A DNA stretch of 64,000 nt from Limanda limanda (GCF_963576545.1 NC_083646.1:10436991-10500990), one strand, 5' to 3'; shown: positions 1 through 11,749, counted from the stretch's first letter. The notes: generated by a model not told the origin, from the letters alone. Numbers and translations are program-made.

Positions 1-1400
1 TGCTAAGATGATGGATCATATCAAAATTGAGCTTGAATCTGAAAACATGTTTATCAATCGCATCCTCAACAATTTGGCCAAATCCTTCAGCTTTATGGTG
101 TTTTTTTGACTGTCATGATCATAAATCTTCAAATGATACGATCCAAAACGGTTCCAAAAAGTTGAGGATCTTTAAAAATTCAACAACGTCATAGACTTGT
201 GATCTTGCAGCGTAGGCCGTTCAAAATAATGTTGACCCACACTTTATGAACTTGTGTGTTTTTTCGTGGCAGACACAGCAGAGGGATTTACATGGGATCA
301 ACATACAATGCTGGTTTTGTCGTGTCGACTGATAATCTGAGTAAAAAAAAAACAAATTCCTCTTCCTAATACTGTCAGACATAATCTGCATAATAAAACA
401 CTGTGGTAAATTGTTTTCGTGGATGTAGGATATATGGGGGTAAAATGTATAAGCTGTGGGGGAACATCTATCTGAATCAGAAGTGTATTCAGCAGAGAGA
501 AAATTATTTAGTCATATAGGTTAAAATGATATGGTTATATAGATAAAATCTTCTATTACATGTGATAATTATAATGTATTATTATGTGATTCGATGTTAT
601 GATACTGATCATATGATATAATGAAGCTTTTGAAACTGGATGCAAATAACCAGACTGATATGTTAAATTGTTGCTACGACACTAAAAAAAACCCTGAAAA
701 ACAAGGTACTTTATCACATTTAAGGCAAAGTCATGTAAATCCAAATTTACTAGAAAGCATCATTGACTGCAACAGTCTTATACACCCAGAGATACGTCAC
801 TCTTAGCTACCAAAGAGCAAACAACGTGTGTTGGTAGACAAATATGATTTATCTCTTGTGGCACGCATGTTTATACCATCATGTTCTCCAACAATAGAAC
901 AACCCAATGTTTATCTTTGCAAATATTGCAAATATAAACCGCTCCAACAATAGAGGGTTGAACTCTATGTTCTTTTATAATCAAACAAACAAGAGACATA
1001 TTTAAATGTTTACACATGAAACTGGACTTGTTTGTGTCGTCCAGTGGCCGATGTACAACTCACGACCATGACCTGGATTCAGAGACGTGATTTTGACCGG
1101 TCGGGCCTGAGCTCTCAAACTGAACAGTATCGGTGTCGATGGTCAAACTCAAGTTCGTAGGCCCAGCGGCCCTGAAAACCCTCCTCACAACTCTCTCCGC
1201 CTCCTCCATACGCCCCCTCCCTCATTCTCATCCTGCTCTCTGCTCCCCCACCCCCCGCCCGCCCCGCCATCCTCTCCTCCAGCTCTTATCCAGATGCAAA
1301 GAGCAGTCAGTAATCGGATGAGAGCAGATTTGATTCAAAAGGCTTCCCTTAAAATCTCAGCCAGTCGGATTTAAAACTCACTCTCCTGCCTCGCCCCTTA

Positions 1401-1438
1401 CCCTCCCTCCCTCCCTCCCTCCACCCTCCCTCCCTCCA
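1401..1438. repeat. (CCCT)n simple repeat
   Basis: Repeated CCCT units form a polypyrimidine tract interrupted once by an A. The region upstream of gnb3 is otherwise non-coding. Confidence 0.9.
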
Positions 1439-1920
1439 CTTTTCTCTGGCTGTGTTAATGCACTTCACCATCCAGCAACCCCCAGCAGTCATTTAATCAC
1501 ACAGAACAATGGCAGGTTCCCAGGGACAGAATGGCAAAAGGGTAATAGCACGACTAAAACACTCAAGCATTCATCACAACCCTCATTATTGAAGCAATTT
1601 CCCATCTGGAACAAAGGCCTACAACAATCCCTTGTTCCCAACTTCAGATACAATGCAGTCATCATCAGTCTCAGACAGGACACCCACACATTATATGTTT
1701 TGTATCGCGCCGCAATAAAAGTCCACACATCAGCTCTGTAACTTCATTTCACCATGTTTTTATGCCATCTTCCATTGAACACAGTGTGGAACAATTAAAG
1801 CAAATCTCTTTCTTTTCCCGAGGCTCTCCCACCTTCGCTCCCTTCCTCTCCTTTTCGCTTCAAACAAATTAGAGGCAAATCAACTAGGTCATGTGTTTTG
1901 ACAGGGACTCTCATTCAAAT

Positions 1921-1963
1921 AGTGAGAGAGAGAGCGAGAGAGCGAGAGAGAGAGAGAGAGAGA
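1921..1963. repeat. (GA)n microsatellite
   Basis: GA dinucleotide repeat with a few GC interruptions, about 0.9 kb upstream of the gnb3 start codon. Confidence 0.9.
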
Positions 1964-2689
1964 TATTGCTGTAGGACCGCAAACGATAAGATCAACACCA
2001 GTATCCCCTCTTCCGATCAGTACTCAAGGTAAGACGGAGGAAATGTCAGCGTGGCGGTTTATTGCGTCACAAGAAAAGAGGAGTCGGTTCTGCCTGTGTT
2101 CAGGAGGAAGAGGAGGAGGAGGAGGAAGGTGGTTTTATTTCTGTTGATGTTGGTTATATTGTGCCGCCTCACCGTGAACTCAGAGTCATTTCCGTGCACC
2201 TGTAAAGTCAGATGGTGACTCGGCCTTTCCTCTCAGGCCTCGATTACATTTGTCACACTGTATGAGTTTGTCCATTAGGTGATTGCTCCACTCATTTAAT
2301 CATGACATTACCAAATTCAATAGTCATCAACATAAGTCGACGAGTGCACTGAAGTGTTAAGTGGCACAGACTCCCCCCCCCCATCAGTGTTGCGAGCTGC
2401 GTATTACAGGACATACTGGTTTGTGTGTACATTCAGGGTGAGGATGTGTGCTCACAACTTCATCTGAAGAACAAATACTTTCACTGTTAATGTCATGCTC
2501 GAATATTCATACTCTCCCCGTGTATTTGTGTGCGTGCTAGTGTGTGTGTGTAGGCGTGTTTTGTGGGTTTCTGTGTGCTCCTGCGTGTTTATTAAGTTTG
2601 CAAAGTAGACAAGGGCCAGTTTGACTTGCAAAGCAGCGCTTACTTGGAATCGTTCAGGTAGGTGCAGGTCAAACTCCAGCATGAAGCAT

Positions 2690-2722
2690 TAGTGCAGGCA
2701 CAGCTGCTACTGCAGGATAAAG
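2690..2722 (+). other. gnb3: possible non-coding first exon of gnb3
   Basis: A donor-like AAAG|GTATGA occurs at 2722/2723, and a pyrimidine-rich tract ending in TTTCAG|G gives an acceptor just before 2802. The coding exon would then carry 5'UTR from 2802 to 2865. The left edge of this exon is a guess. This is inferred from splice signals only. Confidence 0.35.
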
Positions 2723-2865
2723 GTATGATGACAACGATTTTCTGGAACTAATTTCTCGTGAACTGATGTCTGTTTTGTTTTTTTCTTCTGGTTACTTTCA
2801 GGGTTATCTGCTTTCCTGACATCTCTCCCCGTGTCCATTAGCGACCGAACCTAACAACCATCGTC

Positions 2866-5420
2866 ATGGGTGAAATGGAGCAATTGCGAAAGGAGGCGGA
2901 CAGTCTCAAAGACCAGATCACTGTGAGTAGGCTCATCCCGTTTCTTTGTAATTAACCAAGAAAACAACATGGTCGTCCATGATATCAAGTGACTTCTGTT
3001 TCTCGCTGTGACCTGAAGTCCTGTTAAAACAAGTTCTGCTATTATCCTGCTATTACTGCTCTGTGGATTAACACTGGAAGTGACCCGATCCCCTTGTGTT
3101 TGCGTCTGCGCCCCAGGCCGCTCGTAAGGCCGGGCAGGACACCTCGCTGCAGGAGGCGGTGGCTGGGATCACCGTGGTGGGCCGTGTCCAGTTGAAGACC
3201 AGGAAAACACTAAGGGGTCACCTTGCCAAGATCTACGCTATGCACTGGGGCACTGACACCGTGTAAATACCCAACATGTTGTGCATAAGTTGACAGAACA
3301 CCTGCTGTTTTATTTAATAGCCAAGCTCAGATGGTTTCATATTGAATTTGAACTAACTTAGAGTGAATAGAAAACTAAGTTAGATTTGTTACATACACAT
3401 ATTGCTTTAAAATGGACGAACTAGCAGGAGCACGGTGTACACCTTATGGTAATTCTTTCAGCTGACAAATTCAATGTTTGCTTCTCTCTCAACCTCTGTT
3501 AATGTGACCCCCCCCCGCAGGCTGTGTGTCAGCGCTTCGCAAGATGGAAAACTCATAGTGTGGGACACCATCACCACCAACAAGGTGAGAAAGAGTAAAA
3601 GAGACATAGTGTCATAGTGACTGTTGGAAACAGGCAGATAGACATGATATTTAGCCATGAATGATCTCTAAGCTCCAAGTAACTGTGGAAACAACCCCGC
3701 AGCATGTTTTTACCCTCAAATGCACCAAAATATACATGAAAGCTAATTTCTTAAAAGATATGAACGTTTCAAATCCAAAGCATTTTTCCATAACATTACA
3801 TATTTTTAACTAAACCAGCAATATGCGTTTGTTCGTGCCGATCTGCTTCTTTACAATTGTGCTGAAGTAATTTAAGATCAAGTCGACAGTGACAATAACA
3901 ACATACCATAAACATCAGATTCTGATTTGCGTGTTGCTGAAGCCTGATTGGTTCAGAGAAGCAGGTGACATCTCACCACAAACCAGTGAGAGAGGTGCAG
4001 ACAATAACAATCGAAAAACAGAGATCTCGAATTTCATATACGAAAAAACATTTCTAATGTTGGCAAAAATTTAGAGAGTATTTAAAAATGTAAGAACAAT
4101 GATTAATAATAATAAAAAACAGTTTAGAGGGTTAAATGTTTGTAGCTTCCATCCAGATAAAGGGGTTTGAGTTTGTGGTGTTTTGATGGGAAAGAGTTCA
4201 AACAGCCCTCTGTGTGTCCTCAGGTGAACGCCATCCCCCTCAAGTCATCGTGGGTGATGACGTGCGCCTACGCACCCTCGGGGAACATGGTGGCTTGTGG
4301 TGGTCTGGACAACATGTGCTCCATCTACAATCTCAAGGGCAAGGACGGGAACGTCAAGGTCATGCGTGAGCTGGCGGCGCACACAGGTTCGGACATCACA
4401 GCTCGGAAATTAAATCTCTTGAGATCACTCTGCCGTCGGGTCCTTGTTGCGTTGGCTATTATTTCCTCTCCCTTTCGTTTGTAGTTTATCCTAATGCATT
4501 TCTTTGGTTGCCCAGGTTACCTGTCCTGCTGTCGTTTCATTAGCGACAGTGAGATCATCACCAGTTCTGGCGACTGCACTTGGTAAGAATATCGTACGAG
4601 TAATTGAATTAAAAAGAATTTTGCAATCTTAATTTCTGACGTTAAAATTGAAATGCGTGGCGCTTTTCACAGCGTACTATGGGACATTGAGACAGGAACC
4701 CAAAAGACGGTCTTTGCAGGACACCAGGGAGACTGCATGTCCCTGGCTGTGTCCCCAGACTTCAAGTTTTTCATCTCAGGGGCGTGCGACTTCACCGCCA
4801 AGCTCTGGGACATCAGGGAGGACGCCTGCAGGCAGACCTTCTCGGGCCATGAGAGTGACATCAACGCAATTGGGGTGAGAATGAAGAAGATTCCCAGCTC
4901 CATTTTCTGAAAAGTGATTGTCTCAAAGGAGACCGACTTTCTGATAACTTCTCTTGTCTTTCACAGTTCTTCCCAAACGGTAACGCAGTAATAACCGGGT
5001 CTGATGACGCTACCTGCAAGTTGTACGACCTGCGAGCAGACCAGGAGCTCATCACCTACCAGGACTCCAGCATCATGTGTGGGGTGACCTCCCTGGCGCC
5101 CTCCGTGTCCGGACGCCTGATACTGGCTGGCTATGACGACTTCAACGTCAACATCTGGGACACGCTGAAAGCTGAGAGAGTCGGTGAGTTCAGAGGGAAA
5201 ATATATAGTTAAATTACCAACAGGAAGCATATGATGTGGCAGGGAAAAAAGGGGAAGTTCTGATTTAATCTCAAGTGATTGATACATGACTTCTCTTCTG
5301 TGTGGTGGCCCAGGAGTGCTGGCAGGTCACGACAACAGAGTGAGCTGCATCGGAGTGTCCACCGATGGAATGGCGTGTTGCACGGGGTCCTGGGACAGCT
5401 TCCTCAAGATATGGAACTGA
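2866..5420 (+). CDS. gnb3: guanine nucleotide-binding protein subunit beta-3
   Basis: Eight coding exons join in frame: 2866-2922, 3117-3262, 3521-3584, 4224-4386, 4516-4582, 4673-4874, 4967-5183 and 5314-5420, giving 340 aa, the standard length for G-beta. The N-terminus [18 protein letters not shown] is the coiled-coil helix that pairs with G-gamma. Seven WD40 blades follow, with blade ends such as LIVWD, KLWD and FLKIWN at the C-terminus. The sequence matches vertebrate GNB3 better than GNB1/2/4, for example in its MGEMEQL start. In known biology, the beta-3 subunit works in heterotrimeric G proteins, notably in cones and ON bipolar cells, at the inner membrane face. Residue 233, a cysteine in the G-beta proteins I recall, is glycine here, encoded at the exon 6/7 junction of the list. 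Which fish paralog (gnb3a or gnb3b) this is cannot be decided from the window. It converges with cdca3. Confidence 0.97.
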
Positions 5421-6176
5421 GGCCGTTCCTCACCAGTGAGCAGAGAGAGAGCAGTTAGACATCTGCCGGGAGAGAAATTGGAGAAGATAAAAAATAAGAA
5501 ATTGGAGTTTGAGGGAGGGAGGTGGCGCCCCGAGATGAGAAGAGGGTATTTTAATTGTGCCAAGTCCTATCTGATGTTGGAGAGGGGTTGTAATGTGGAA
5601 AAAAAAAAGATAAAAAGTGTCCTCTCTCTCTGTCACATTGCACTCTCACCTGTTTTCTCACGATATGGGTGAATTTGCTGTGGGATATTGGGTGTGGGGT
5701 TTCGTAAAAGACCATTCCTCTCATTAGTGAATTCTATTGTGGTTCAAATTAATAACACATGCACATTTACTGCAGCAATTCAATTGTCATCTGCTGAGGT
5801 CAGTTGCCAAATGGAAATGGTAGCACACTGGACGAGATAGAACTGAATACGTGTCAAGTTACAGCCTGTGTAGTTTTACACCCGCTCTGCTAATATGCTG
5901 TATCAGAGCCTAAGTTAAGTCATATGAAGAATATGAGCATTTTGTTTTGTTTCAGACTGTTGTTTGTTCTTAGTTTTGGTAGATTCCCTCCACGCTTAAG
6001 TTTAAATTCTTTACACTTTCTAATTTTAAATGAATTCTAGTTTGCAGATGTCTACATTAGTGTTTGAGTTGTTTTGTATGTGATTGATGGACAATATTCA
6101 CCAGGATGTGTGGGCTCTAACCAGCGGGTTAGGCCTGAAAGTGCTTTGTGTAAACTGTTGAACTGACAGATGGGAT

Positions 6177-6182
6177 AATAAA
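6177..6182 (+). terminator. polyadenylation signal AATAAA (gnb3, proximal)
   Basis: Canonical hexamer about 760 bases after the gnb3 stop codon. An A-rich run follows at about 6211. Confidence 0.5.
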
Positions 6183-6488
6183 ATGATTTCACGGTTCATT
6201 AAGCACTAACAAAAAAAAAAAAAAAAGCGAGATGACCCATTTGTCTCAGGACAGGACTTTTTATAGGAGTGTTGTTTTTTTCCCCTGGATAAATGCTATT
6301 GTGTGGTTGTGTGAGCAATACATCTGAATCTGTATATATGAGCTTGACATTTCCTCTGCATGAGAACGGATTATCTTGAAGGAACGTTTGTGTAAATACA
6401 GAAAAAGGATCTGCACGCTGTGACTTGGATTTGGACCTCTCTTTACACTGTTGAGTAAAATCAATATGACCTTTCTGAAAGACTGTCT

Positions 6489-6494
6489 AATAAA
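6489..6494 (+). terminator. polyadenylation signal AATAAA (gnb3, distal)
   Basis: Canonical hexamer in TCTAATAAACC. It is the last good + strand signal before the converging gene. Confidence 0.5.
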
Positions 6495-6851
6495 CCTGGG
6501 ATTCTGCATTATACAAGTATATGCTGTTCACTTCTTTTACACGCCGACTGCAGTTCTAACATTGTGTTTAACACGATTATTTTAAAATCCCACTGGATTT
6601 GGATTGAGCCGTTAAATAATATGGCATCATGCTGCTGAAACACCATTTAAAAAAAACTTCAGTATATTGAAGTAATTTAGTTTGATAAAAATAAAGCAAG
6701 TTCCTGTTTTATTTACTGACAGTTATGCAGCTTCATTGTTATTTTTGACTCCAAAACAGAGACAAATAATTGTTCCAAAGCCTGGAGCTGTGAGACTCAG
6801 ATAGCACCTGGCCATGAAATGAAAAAAGTAATTGTTACAAATGAAGAAATA

Positions 6852-6857
6852 TTTATT
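6852..6857 (-). terminator. polyadenylation signal AATAAA (cdca3)
   Basis: Reads AATAAA on the - strand, about 280 bases past the cdca3 stop. It gives a short 3'UTR ending near 6835. Confidence 0.5.
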
Positions 6858-7137
6858 TTGTTTGTTCAAGAAATTTTACATTTTTGCCACAGGGGAAAAA
6901 ATAACACAAGAAAAAAGGACAATAGAAACAATAGAAAGGGAAATAATCCTTAAAAAAATAAAGATTAAAAGCTGAAGTATGAATGCAAATAATTTTCTTT
7001 ATATTTACAAAAACCATAAAATAGCAGTTAAAAATAATTACACAAAAGGACAGAAATCCGCTTTAGAAAACTGTACACATAAAAGAATGTTTTAAGAGAT
7101 ATAAAAGTAGCAGAAATCTGTACATGGCTGCATTGAA

Positions 7138-9335
7138 TCATCTGTTCTCCTTGTCCAGAGCCACTGCCAGCACTCTGCGGTCCATCGGCCCCTGTCTCTG
7201 CTTATCTGGGGTGGAGGCCTTCAGCTTCATCTGGAAGGTTAGCGCAGAGATTGATTTACTTTGTGTTCAGATGCACTTTTGAACGATTAAATAACCAAGT
7301 ATCGATGTAAATTTAGTTTGAGTGAATATGGATCAATAGTAGCATGTGCTTTCTTGACTACAATACCTGAGAACGGTCTCTGGGCGAGTTGCTCTCCTTG
7401 AGGATCTGCAGGGGGGAGCGGCCTTCAGTACCTGGAGAAGAATAACAAAATGTCAGTCAACAATATCTTATTTAAGATCACGCAAAGACACAAGCAATTT
7501 ACGCACCTTTCTGCTTCAGTTTTCCAGTCAGTCCCTTATTTTCCTTGGTTGCGTTCTTGACGGTCACGCGGACGGCGAGGGGGGAGGAGCCTCTCTTGCC
7601 AGCCTTCACCGCTCGGACTCTCAGCCCCGAGGCACCGAAGCCTTTTCCCAACCACTGCGGTTTGAACACCACCTGACTGGGACTCTTTGGGTCGAAGGTG
7701 GGGCAGCGGATGCCAGTGCAGACCTGCTGCAGCTGCTCTGGGCTGGGGGTGACTGGTGGCGGCTCTGATGAAACAGATGCAGGAGGCAAAGAACCTGCTT
7801 CAACTAGCTCTTTGGTTTCTTCAGAGGGGGGTGGTTGCTCTGCTTCCTCTGGCTGTGCAGGGGTCGTCTCCACTGGTGAATCAGCTTCAGCGGTGGTTGG
7901 TGAAGGCTCAACAACGGACTCTGGCTCAACTGGGCTGCTAGGAAGCGCATAAGCGTGATCAGAGCCAGCGCTGAGAGGCTCCACCCCCACAGTAGAAAGA
8001 GGAGAAGCAAAGTCTTGGTGCACGTCAGCAAAGATCTGTGATGAGGTGGCTCCCTCGTGGTAGGTGATCAGGCTCATGCTCAGTCGCTTGTGAAGAGGAG
8101 TCTCCCTCGCCTCTTCCGCCTCCTCCAGGGTGGCTTCTGTATCTATCTCCACCTCCGCCTGGGGCTCGTTGAGAACAACAAAGGGGCTGGAGTCGACCGC
8201 GCCCTGGAGGGGGCGTGGCACAGGGGTGGCAAGGAGGTCGGCATGCTCGGCCAGGGAGCTGAGAATTTCGGATGACTGAGAAGTGGGAAGGGGCTGGATG
8301 GAAGCCGGCTCCTCTGGCTTGTAGATCTCTTCCTCGACTATACTGAAGCGTTTCTCGGGGGTCTCAGAGACTCTGCCGTCAGCCTCGTTGTGGAGCAGCA
8401 GGCCCAGGCGGCGAGCGAAGGACCCGACTTTCGCTGTGGGGACAAGCGGGAGAACGTCACATCACAAGTTGCTTCTGAGGTGAGAAATCTCAAGCTGCAG
8501 CTTCTCAATACGTACCTCTCATGACATCTCTGACAGGGGTGCGGCTGATATCAATGGAAGGTGAGCGGGGATCGGTGAACGCCAGGGGACACTCCCCTTT
8601 CCCCATAGCAGAAGGTTTGGTCACAGGCCCACCAACCTGGAAGAAACATGTGTTATGATTAGGGTTGCAAAGGGGCGGAAAGTTTCCGGTAAATTTCCGG
8701 AAACTTAAAATATATTAGCATGCTGATTGAGGATTGTTCATCTAGCCTATTTCCATTAATTTATCCATCAATTGTAAAATATTTTTACAGACTATTCCAA
8801 TTGTTTGGCTAACTGTTTATATCTCTGGCATTGCATTAGTGTTTTTTTACAAACTTTTTTCTCATCTTATTCTACAGAACAATGCCACGTGCACTCATGT
8901 GTAAAGGCATTTCACCCCATCCAATGTAGAAGGAAAGGCTGTCTACATTTGCAAATACTGTGCAAAGACCTATGTTAAGAATGACAAAAAGATGCAGAAG
9001 CATATAGAATACAGTTAGTATAAATTACCCACGACATTTCCAGTTTATTCCCGTTAATTCCCATGGAAAGTTTCCAACTTTGAATATTCCCCGAATTTTG
9101 CAACCCTAGTTATGATCAGTTTAAAAAATGCTTCCCACAGCTCACAGAATGACGACTCCTGGGAGGAAACATGGCCACCTACCTGAATGGGAGTACGGTC
9201 GACTCCTACTGACGGAGAGCGTGGATCTGCCAGGTCACCGAGGTGATGGTTTTTGATGGCAGGCTCTGGTTTGACTGGTGCAGGCTCTGGTTTGACTGGT
9301 GCAGACACGGGCATCTTGCTCTCACTGGATCCCAT
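7138..9335 (-). CDS. cdca3: cell division cycle-associated protein 3 (Tome-1)
   Basis: Five coding exons on the - strand join in frame: 9183-9335, 8516-8636, 7507-8433, 7367-7431 and 7138-7230, giving 452 aa. Two copies of a conserved block, DPRSPSVGVDRTPIQ (residues 37-51) and DPRSPSIDISRTPV (73-86), are the CDCA3 signature. The protein ends DKENR, a KEN box at 449-451. In the known family, CDCA3 promotes mitotic entry by helping SCF ubiquitin ligase remove WEE1, and APC/C-CDH1 degrades it through the KEN box. The central exon (308 codons) is acidic and rich in P, E, S and T, so the protein is much longer than the human one (268 aa). A short direct repeat, APVKPEP, occurs twice at residues 12-25. 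The second intron side holds a hAT insertion. It is transcribed towards gnb3. Confidence 0.93.
8660..9108. mobile_element. non-autonomous hAT transposon in cdca3 intron 1
   Basis: A 449-bp element lies between perfect 8-bp direct repeats GTTATGAT at 8652-8659 and 9109-9116, the target duplication length of hAT transposons. The ends are inverted: TAGGGTTGCAAA on the left and TTTGCAACCCTA on the right. The interior keeps a coding remnant on the + strand (8908-9018) with a CKYC pair and a following histidine, as in a BED zinc finger of hAT transposases. The element sits between coding exons 9183-9335 and 8516-8636. Confidence 0.9.
8908..9018 (+). pseudogene. BED zinc-finger remnant of hAT transposase
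   Basis: The translation includes VYICKYCAKTYVKNDKKMQ followed by KHIEYS and a TAG stop at 9016-9018. The C-x2-C pair and downstream His fit a BED finger, the N-terminal DNA-binding domain of hAT transposases. No catalytic domain is present in the element, so it cannot move by itself. Confidence 0.65.
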
Positions 9336-9354
9336 GATGCTTATCGACGGTTAA
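9336..9354 (-). other. cdca3: 5'UTR part of the cdca3 start exon
   Basis: An acceptor (GTGATTCAG|TTAACC on the - strand) lies 19 bases upstream of the ATG, so the start codon is in the second exon. Confidence 0.55.
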
Positions 9355-9438
9355 CTGAATCACAGGTAAACAGAAGAGAATCTTTACTCCACTGAAACCA
9401 TAAACAACAGTATCACATCAGATTCAACACACACAGTA

Positions 9439-9760
9439 AGGGCTGGGTGATATCGCCAAAGATTATAAAAACAAACATTTTCATTATCAGTCAATATTGA
9501 AAATGATCAAAAGAAGCATCTCATTATTATTTCTTTTAAATTTCAAGATTGATTTTTGCTCCAGACTGAACCTGGTGGTTTTTAACAATTAGCAGCAAAA
9601 CATTTTACAAGTCTGAGGTTGAATATTTCGGTGTTATAGCTCCTCACTGTGTTAGAACAATGCATAAGCAATACATCGATTTATATATTGGACTTAAATT
9701 GCTATCGATGAAAATGATATCGTGATAGCAATTGATAAGAGTTTTATTTTCCAGTCCTAA
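9439..9760. mobile_element. degenerate MITE-like repeat
   Basis: The left end reads AAGGGCTGGGTGATATCG and the right end, on the opposite strand, reads TTAGGACTGGAAAATA, an imperfect inverted pair. ATATCG/CGATAT words recur near both ends. This form is common in fish MITEs. No clean target duplication was found. It lies in the 5'UTR intron of cdca3. Confidence 0.4.
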
Positions 9761-10221
9761 CACACGATGCAGGATTTGTTGAAAATGTCTAAATTCACAC
9801 GAGTAACACATTTATATACAGTGGAGAAACTTGCCCTCGTGGCTGCTACACACTCACATGTATACAAAACGTGTTTCATACAAACAGGAAACTACAAAAA
9901 GACGTTAAACAAGGGGACGTTAGTTTTGAGTCTTTTTATAAACTTAATCTACAGATCGCACAATATCAACACACACAACACGAACCCACGACAACACAAC
10001 ATTGTAGTTTTAACAAATATCATGTGACGATGAAGTCACAGAAACGTGCAGAAAGCTAACAACAAGCTAGCACAGCCAACGTCAGTTTGCTCGTTTCCTT
10101 ATCCCGTTCTTAATTTAAAGGTAACAGCTCTAACAGGTAAAGGTTTAGCACGGTAGAAAGTGTTAACCCGGGATAACTGAGACTTTTCCTCTTTACGTGA
10201 GTCGTGTGTTTCTTTACTCAC

Positions 10222-10300
10222 CTCGAGGAGAAGGAGGAAGTGTTGTGCGGCTCAAAGAATCGTCTCTGACTCCACAGCAGAAACACAGCGAGTTAAAACA
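10222..10300 (-). other. cdca3: non-coding first exon of cdca3 (approximate)
   Basis: A consensus donor, CTCGAG|GTGAGT on the - strand, ends the exon at 10222. The 5' edge is set only approximately by the promoter motifs at 10307-10415. Confidence 0.45.
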
Positions 10301-10306
10301 CACGAG

Positions 10307-10415
10307 TTCGAATCACAAGTCTTTAAGGTTTGAATCGTAGACATTTAAATGGCGGGTGTCGTGCGTGTTATTTTTGAACGGACCAATCAGCTCGCACGTC
10401 CTCTCCGCTGATTGG
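10307..10415 (-). promoter_or_regulatory. cdca3 promoter with paired CCAAT boxes and CHR-like site
   Basis: Two CCAAT boxes in opposite orientation lie at 10383-10387 (CCAAT) and 10411-10415 (ATTGG). Between them and the first exon are TTTGAA words at 10329-10334 and 10373-10378, a palindromic TTCGAA at 10307-10312, and GGCGGG at 10351. Known G2/M genes use NF-Y bound to CCAAT boxes plus a CHR element (TTTGAA or TTCGAA) bound by MuvB/DREAM, which fits the cell-cycle role of CDCA3. Confidence 0.5.
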
Positions 10416-10424
10416 TCGCTCAGA

Positions 10425-11749
10425 GGGAAGGCGTTCTAGAGACTGGGCGTGGCGTTGTGCTGATAACACATTTGAAAGTTGCAATAATCGAGAGCTTTGT
10501 TTTTCTCATCTGGAGAAAAGTGGAACGTTACATTGGAACAGGCGTGACCCGGAGTCATGTGATGCTTCAACACGGAACTCAGGGAAAACAAGGCTCAATA
10601 AATAATCTTCTACTTTAAATACTGTGGAATATGAAAGATGCAGCTTCTCCATTTAAATCAATCCATTTGAAACAATGCAATTTAGCAGATATTTACTGGA
10701 AAGCAGTTATTCACTTCTGTGTAAAGTGCCTTGAAATAATGTTTAAAATAAAATGTATTCAAATAAAATTGAATTGAAATTGAATTTCCATCTGAACAGT
10801 TCTATAGAGCTATAATCAGTACTTTGATACGTTTCAAAAAATATTTCAATTTAAATAAAAAATAATACATTAAAGTAAAAAAATTAAAAAAGATTGTCAA
10901 AAGATTATTCTAATTTTCAATCAATTCATTTGCTCTTCATGTCTTGGCAGGATGAATGAACAAGTTACATTCATCCTTTAAAATTGTACATTGCTTTTTT
11001 ATTCAATTTATTAATCTCAGTTTCATCTTCACAATCTACTCTGATCCACTTGTGATCACTTCAGTTTAAAAAATGTTCTCTGGAGCTTCAATAATGGGAA
11101 ATTTAAAACCTAAAGTCAAAATTTTGCAGGCCACATGAGAAACTAAACATATCAAGAAGATGGACAAATTATTTTGTGTGTGTCATTCTATGCTGCTTTT
11201 GATTCACATTTCAGAGAAAACCATTGTATTTTCTACTTTACTACATATATTTGACAACCTTACTTAAAAGTTACTTTTACATTTTTGGATTTTAGATACT
11301 GGATGATTTAACATGCTTTAAAAACCTATTGTTGAAAATAACCCAGTAGTTTACAACCTTGGCTTCTGAAGCCTTACAAGAATCACAGTGTGGGACACAT
11401 TTCATTTAATATAATTCTGAAAAGTCATGCAAAACCTTCTAGTTCAAATTGAACCTGGTTTGGTTCTCCATGCTACAGACACACTACCTGAAAAGACTAG
11501 CTTCTTTCTATTTATTTTACAGGTAAAAACTCCACTTTTCAAATCTGTAAACAATTTTTCTTCTCTTATATAATATTCACTCTTACACTGTAAATGTTCC
11601 AAAGTGAAAGCAGTCCTAACTTTGAAACTCTTCCTTTATCTACTGCTTGAATCTGATATTTATTAAATAGTTCTCTTTTTCTGCTTACCACACCTTCCTG
11701 TGACATTTGGACAGTTTGTCCAATACCGGTTACTGCAGAAACAACAAAA
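10425..11749. other. intergenic region between cdca3 and pex5
   Basis: AT-rich sequence with no coding signal and no recognised repeat. It separates the cdca3 promoter from the 3' end of pex5. Confidence 0.5.

Larger units (their letters stand above)
1..2689. other. non-coding flank upstream of gnb3
   Basis: No open reading frame here resembles a known protein and none shows convincing splice sites. The stretch is AT-rich up to about 1000, then holds a pyrimidine-rich block near 1180-1440 and a GA microsatellite near 1920. It probably contains the gnb3 promoter close to its right end, but no TATA or CCAAT arrangement was convincing. Confidence 0.5.
5421..6510 (+). other. gnb3: gnb3 3' untranslated region
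   Basis: Non-coding sequence after the TGA at 5418-5420. Two AATAAA signals on the + strand, at 6177-6182 and 6489-6494, suggest alternative 3' ends near 6200 and 6510. About 330 bases then separate it from the converging cdca3 3' end. Confidence 0.6.

Noticed and set aside
1133..1321. 62-residue open frame upstream of gnb3
   Set aside because: Pyrimidine-rich low-complexity translation without similarity.
7698..8275. + strand open frames opposite cdca3
   Set aside because: They are antisense shadows of the long GC-rich coding exon 7507-8433.
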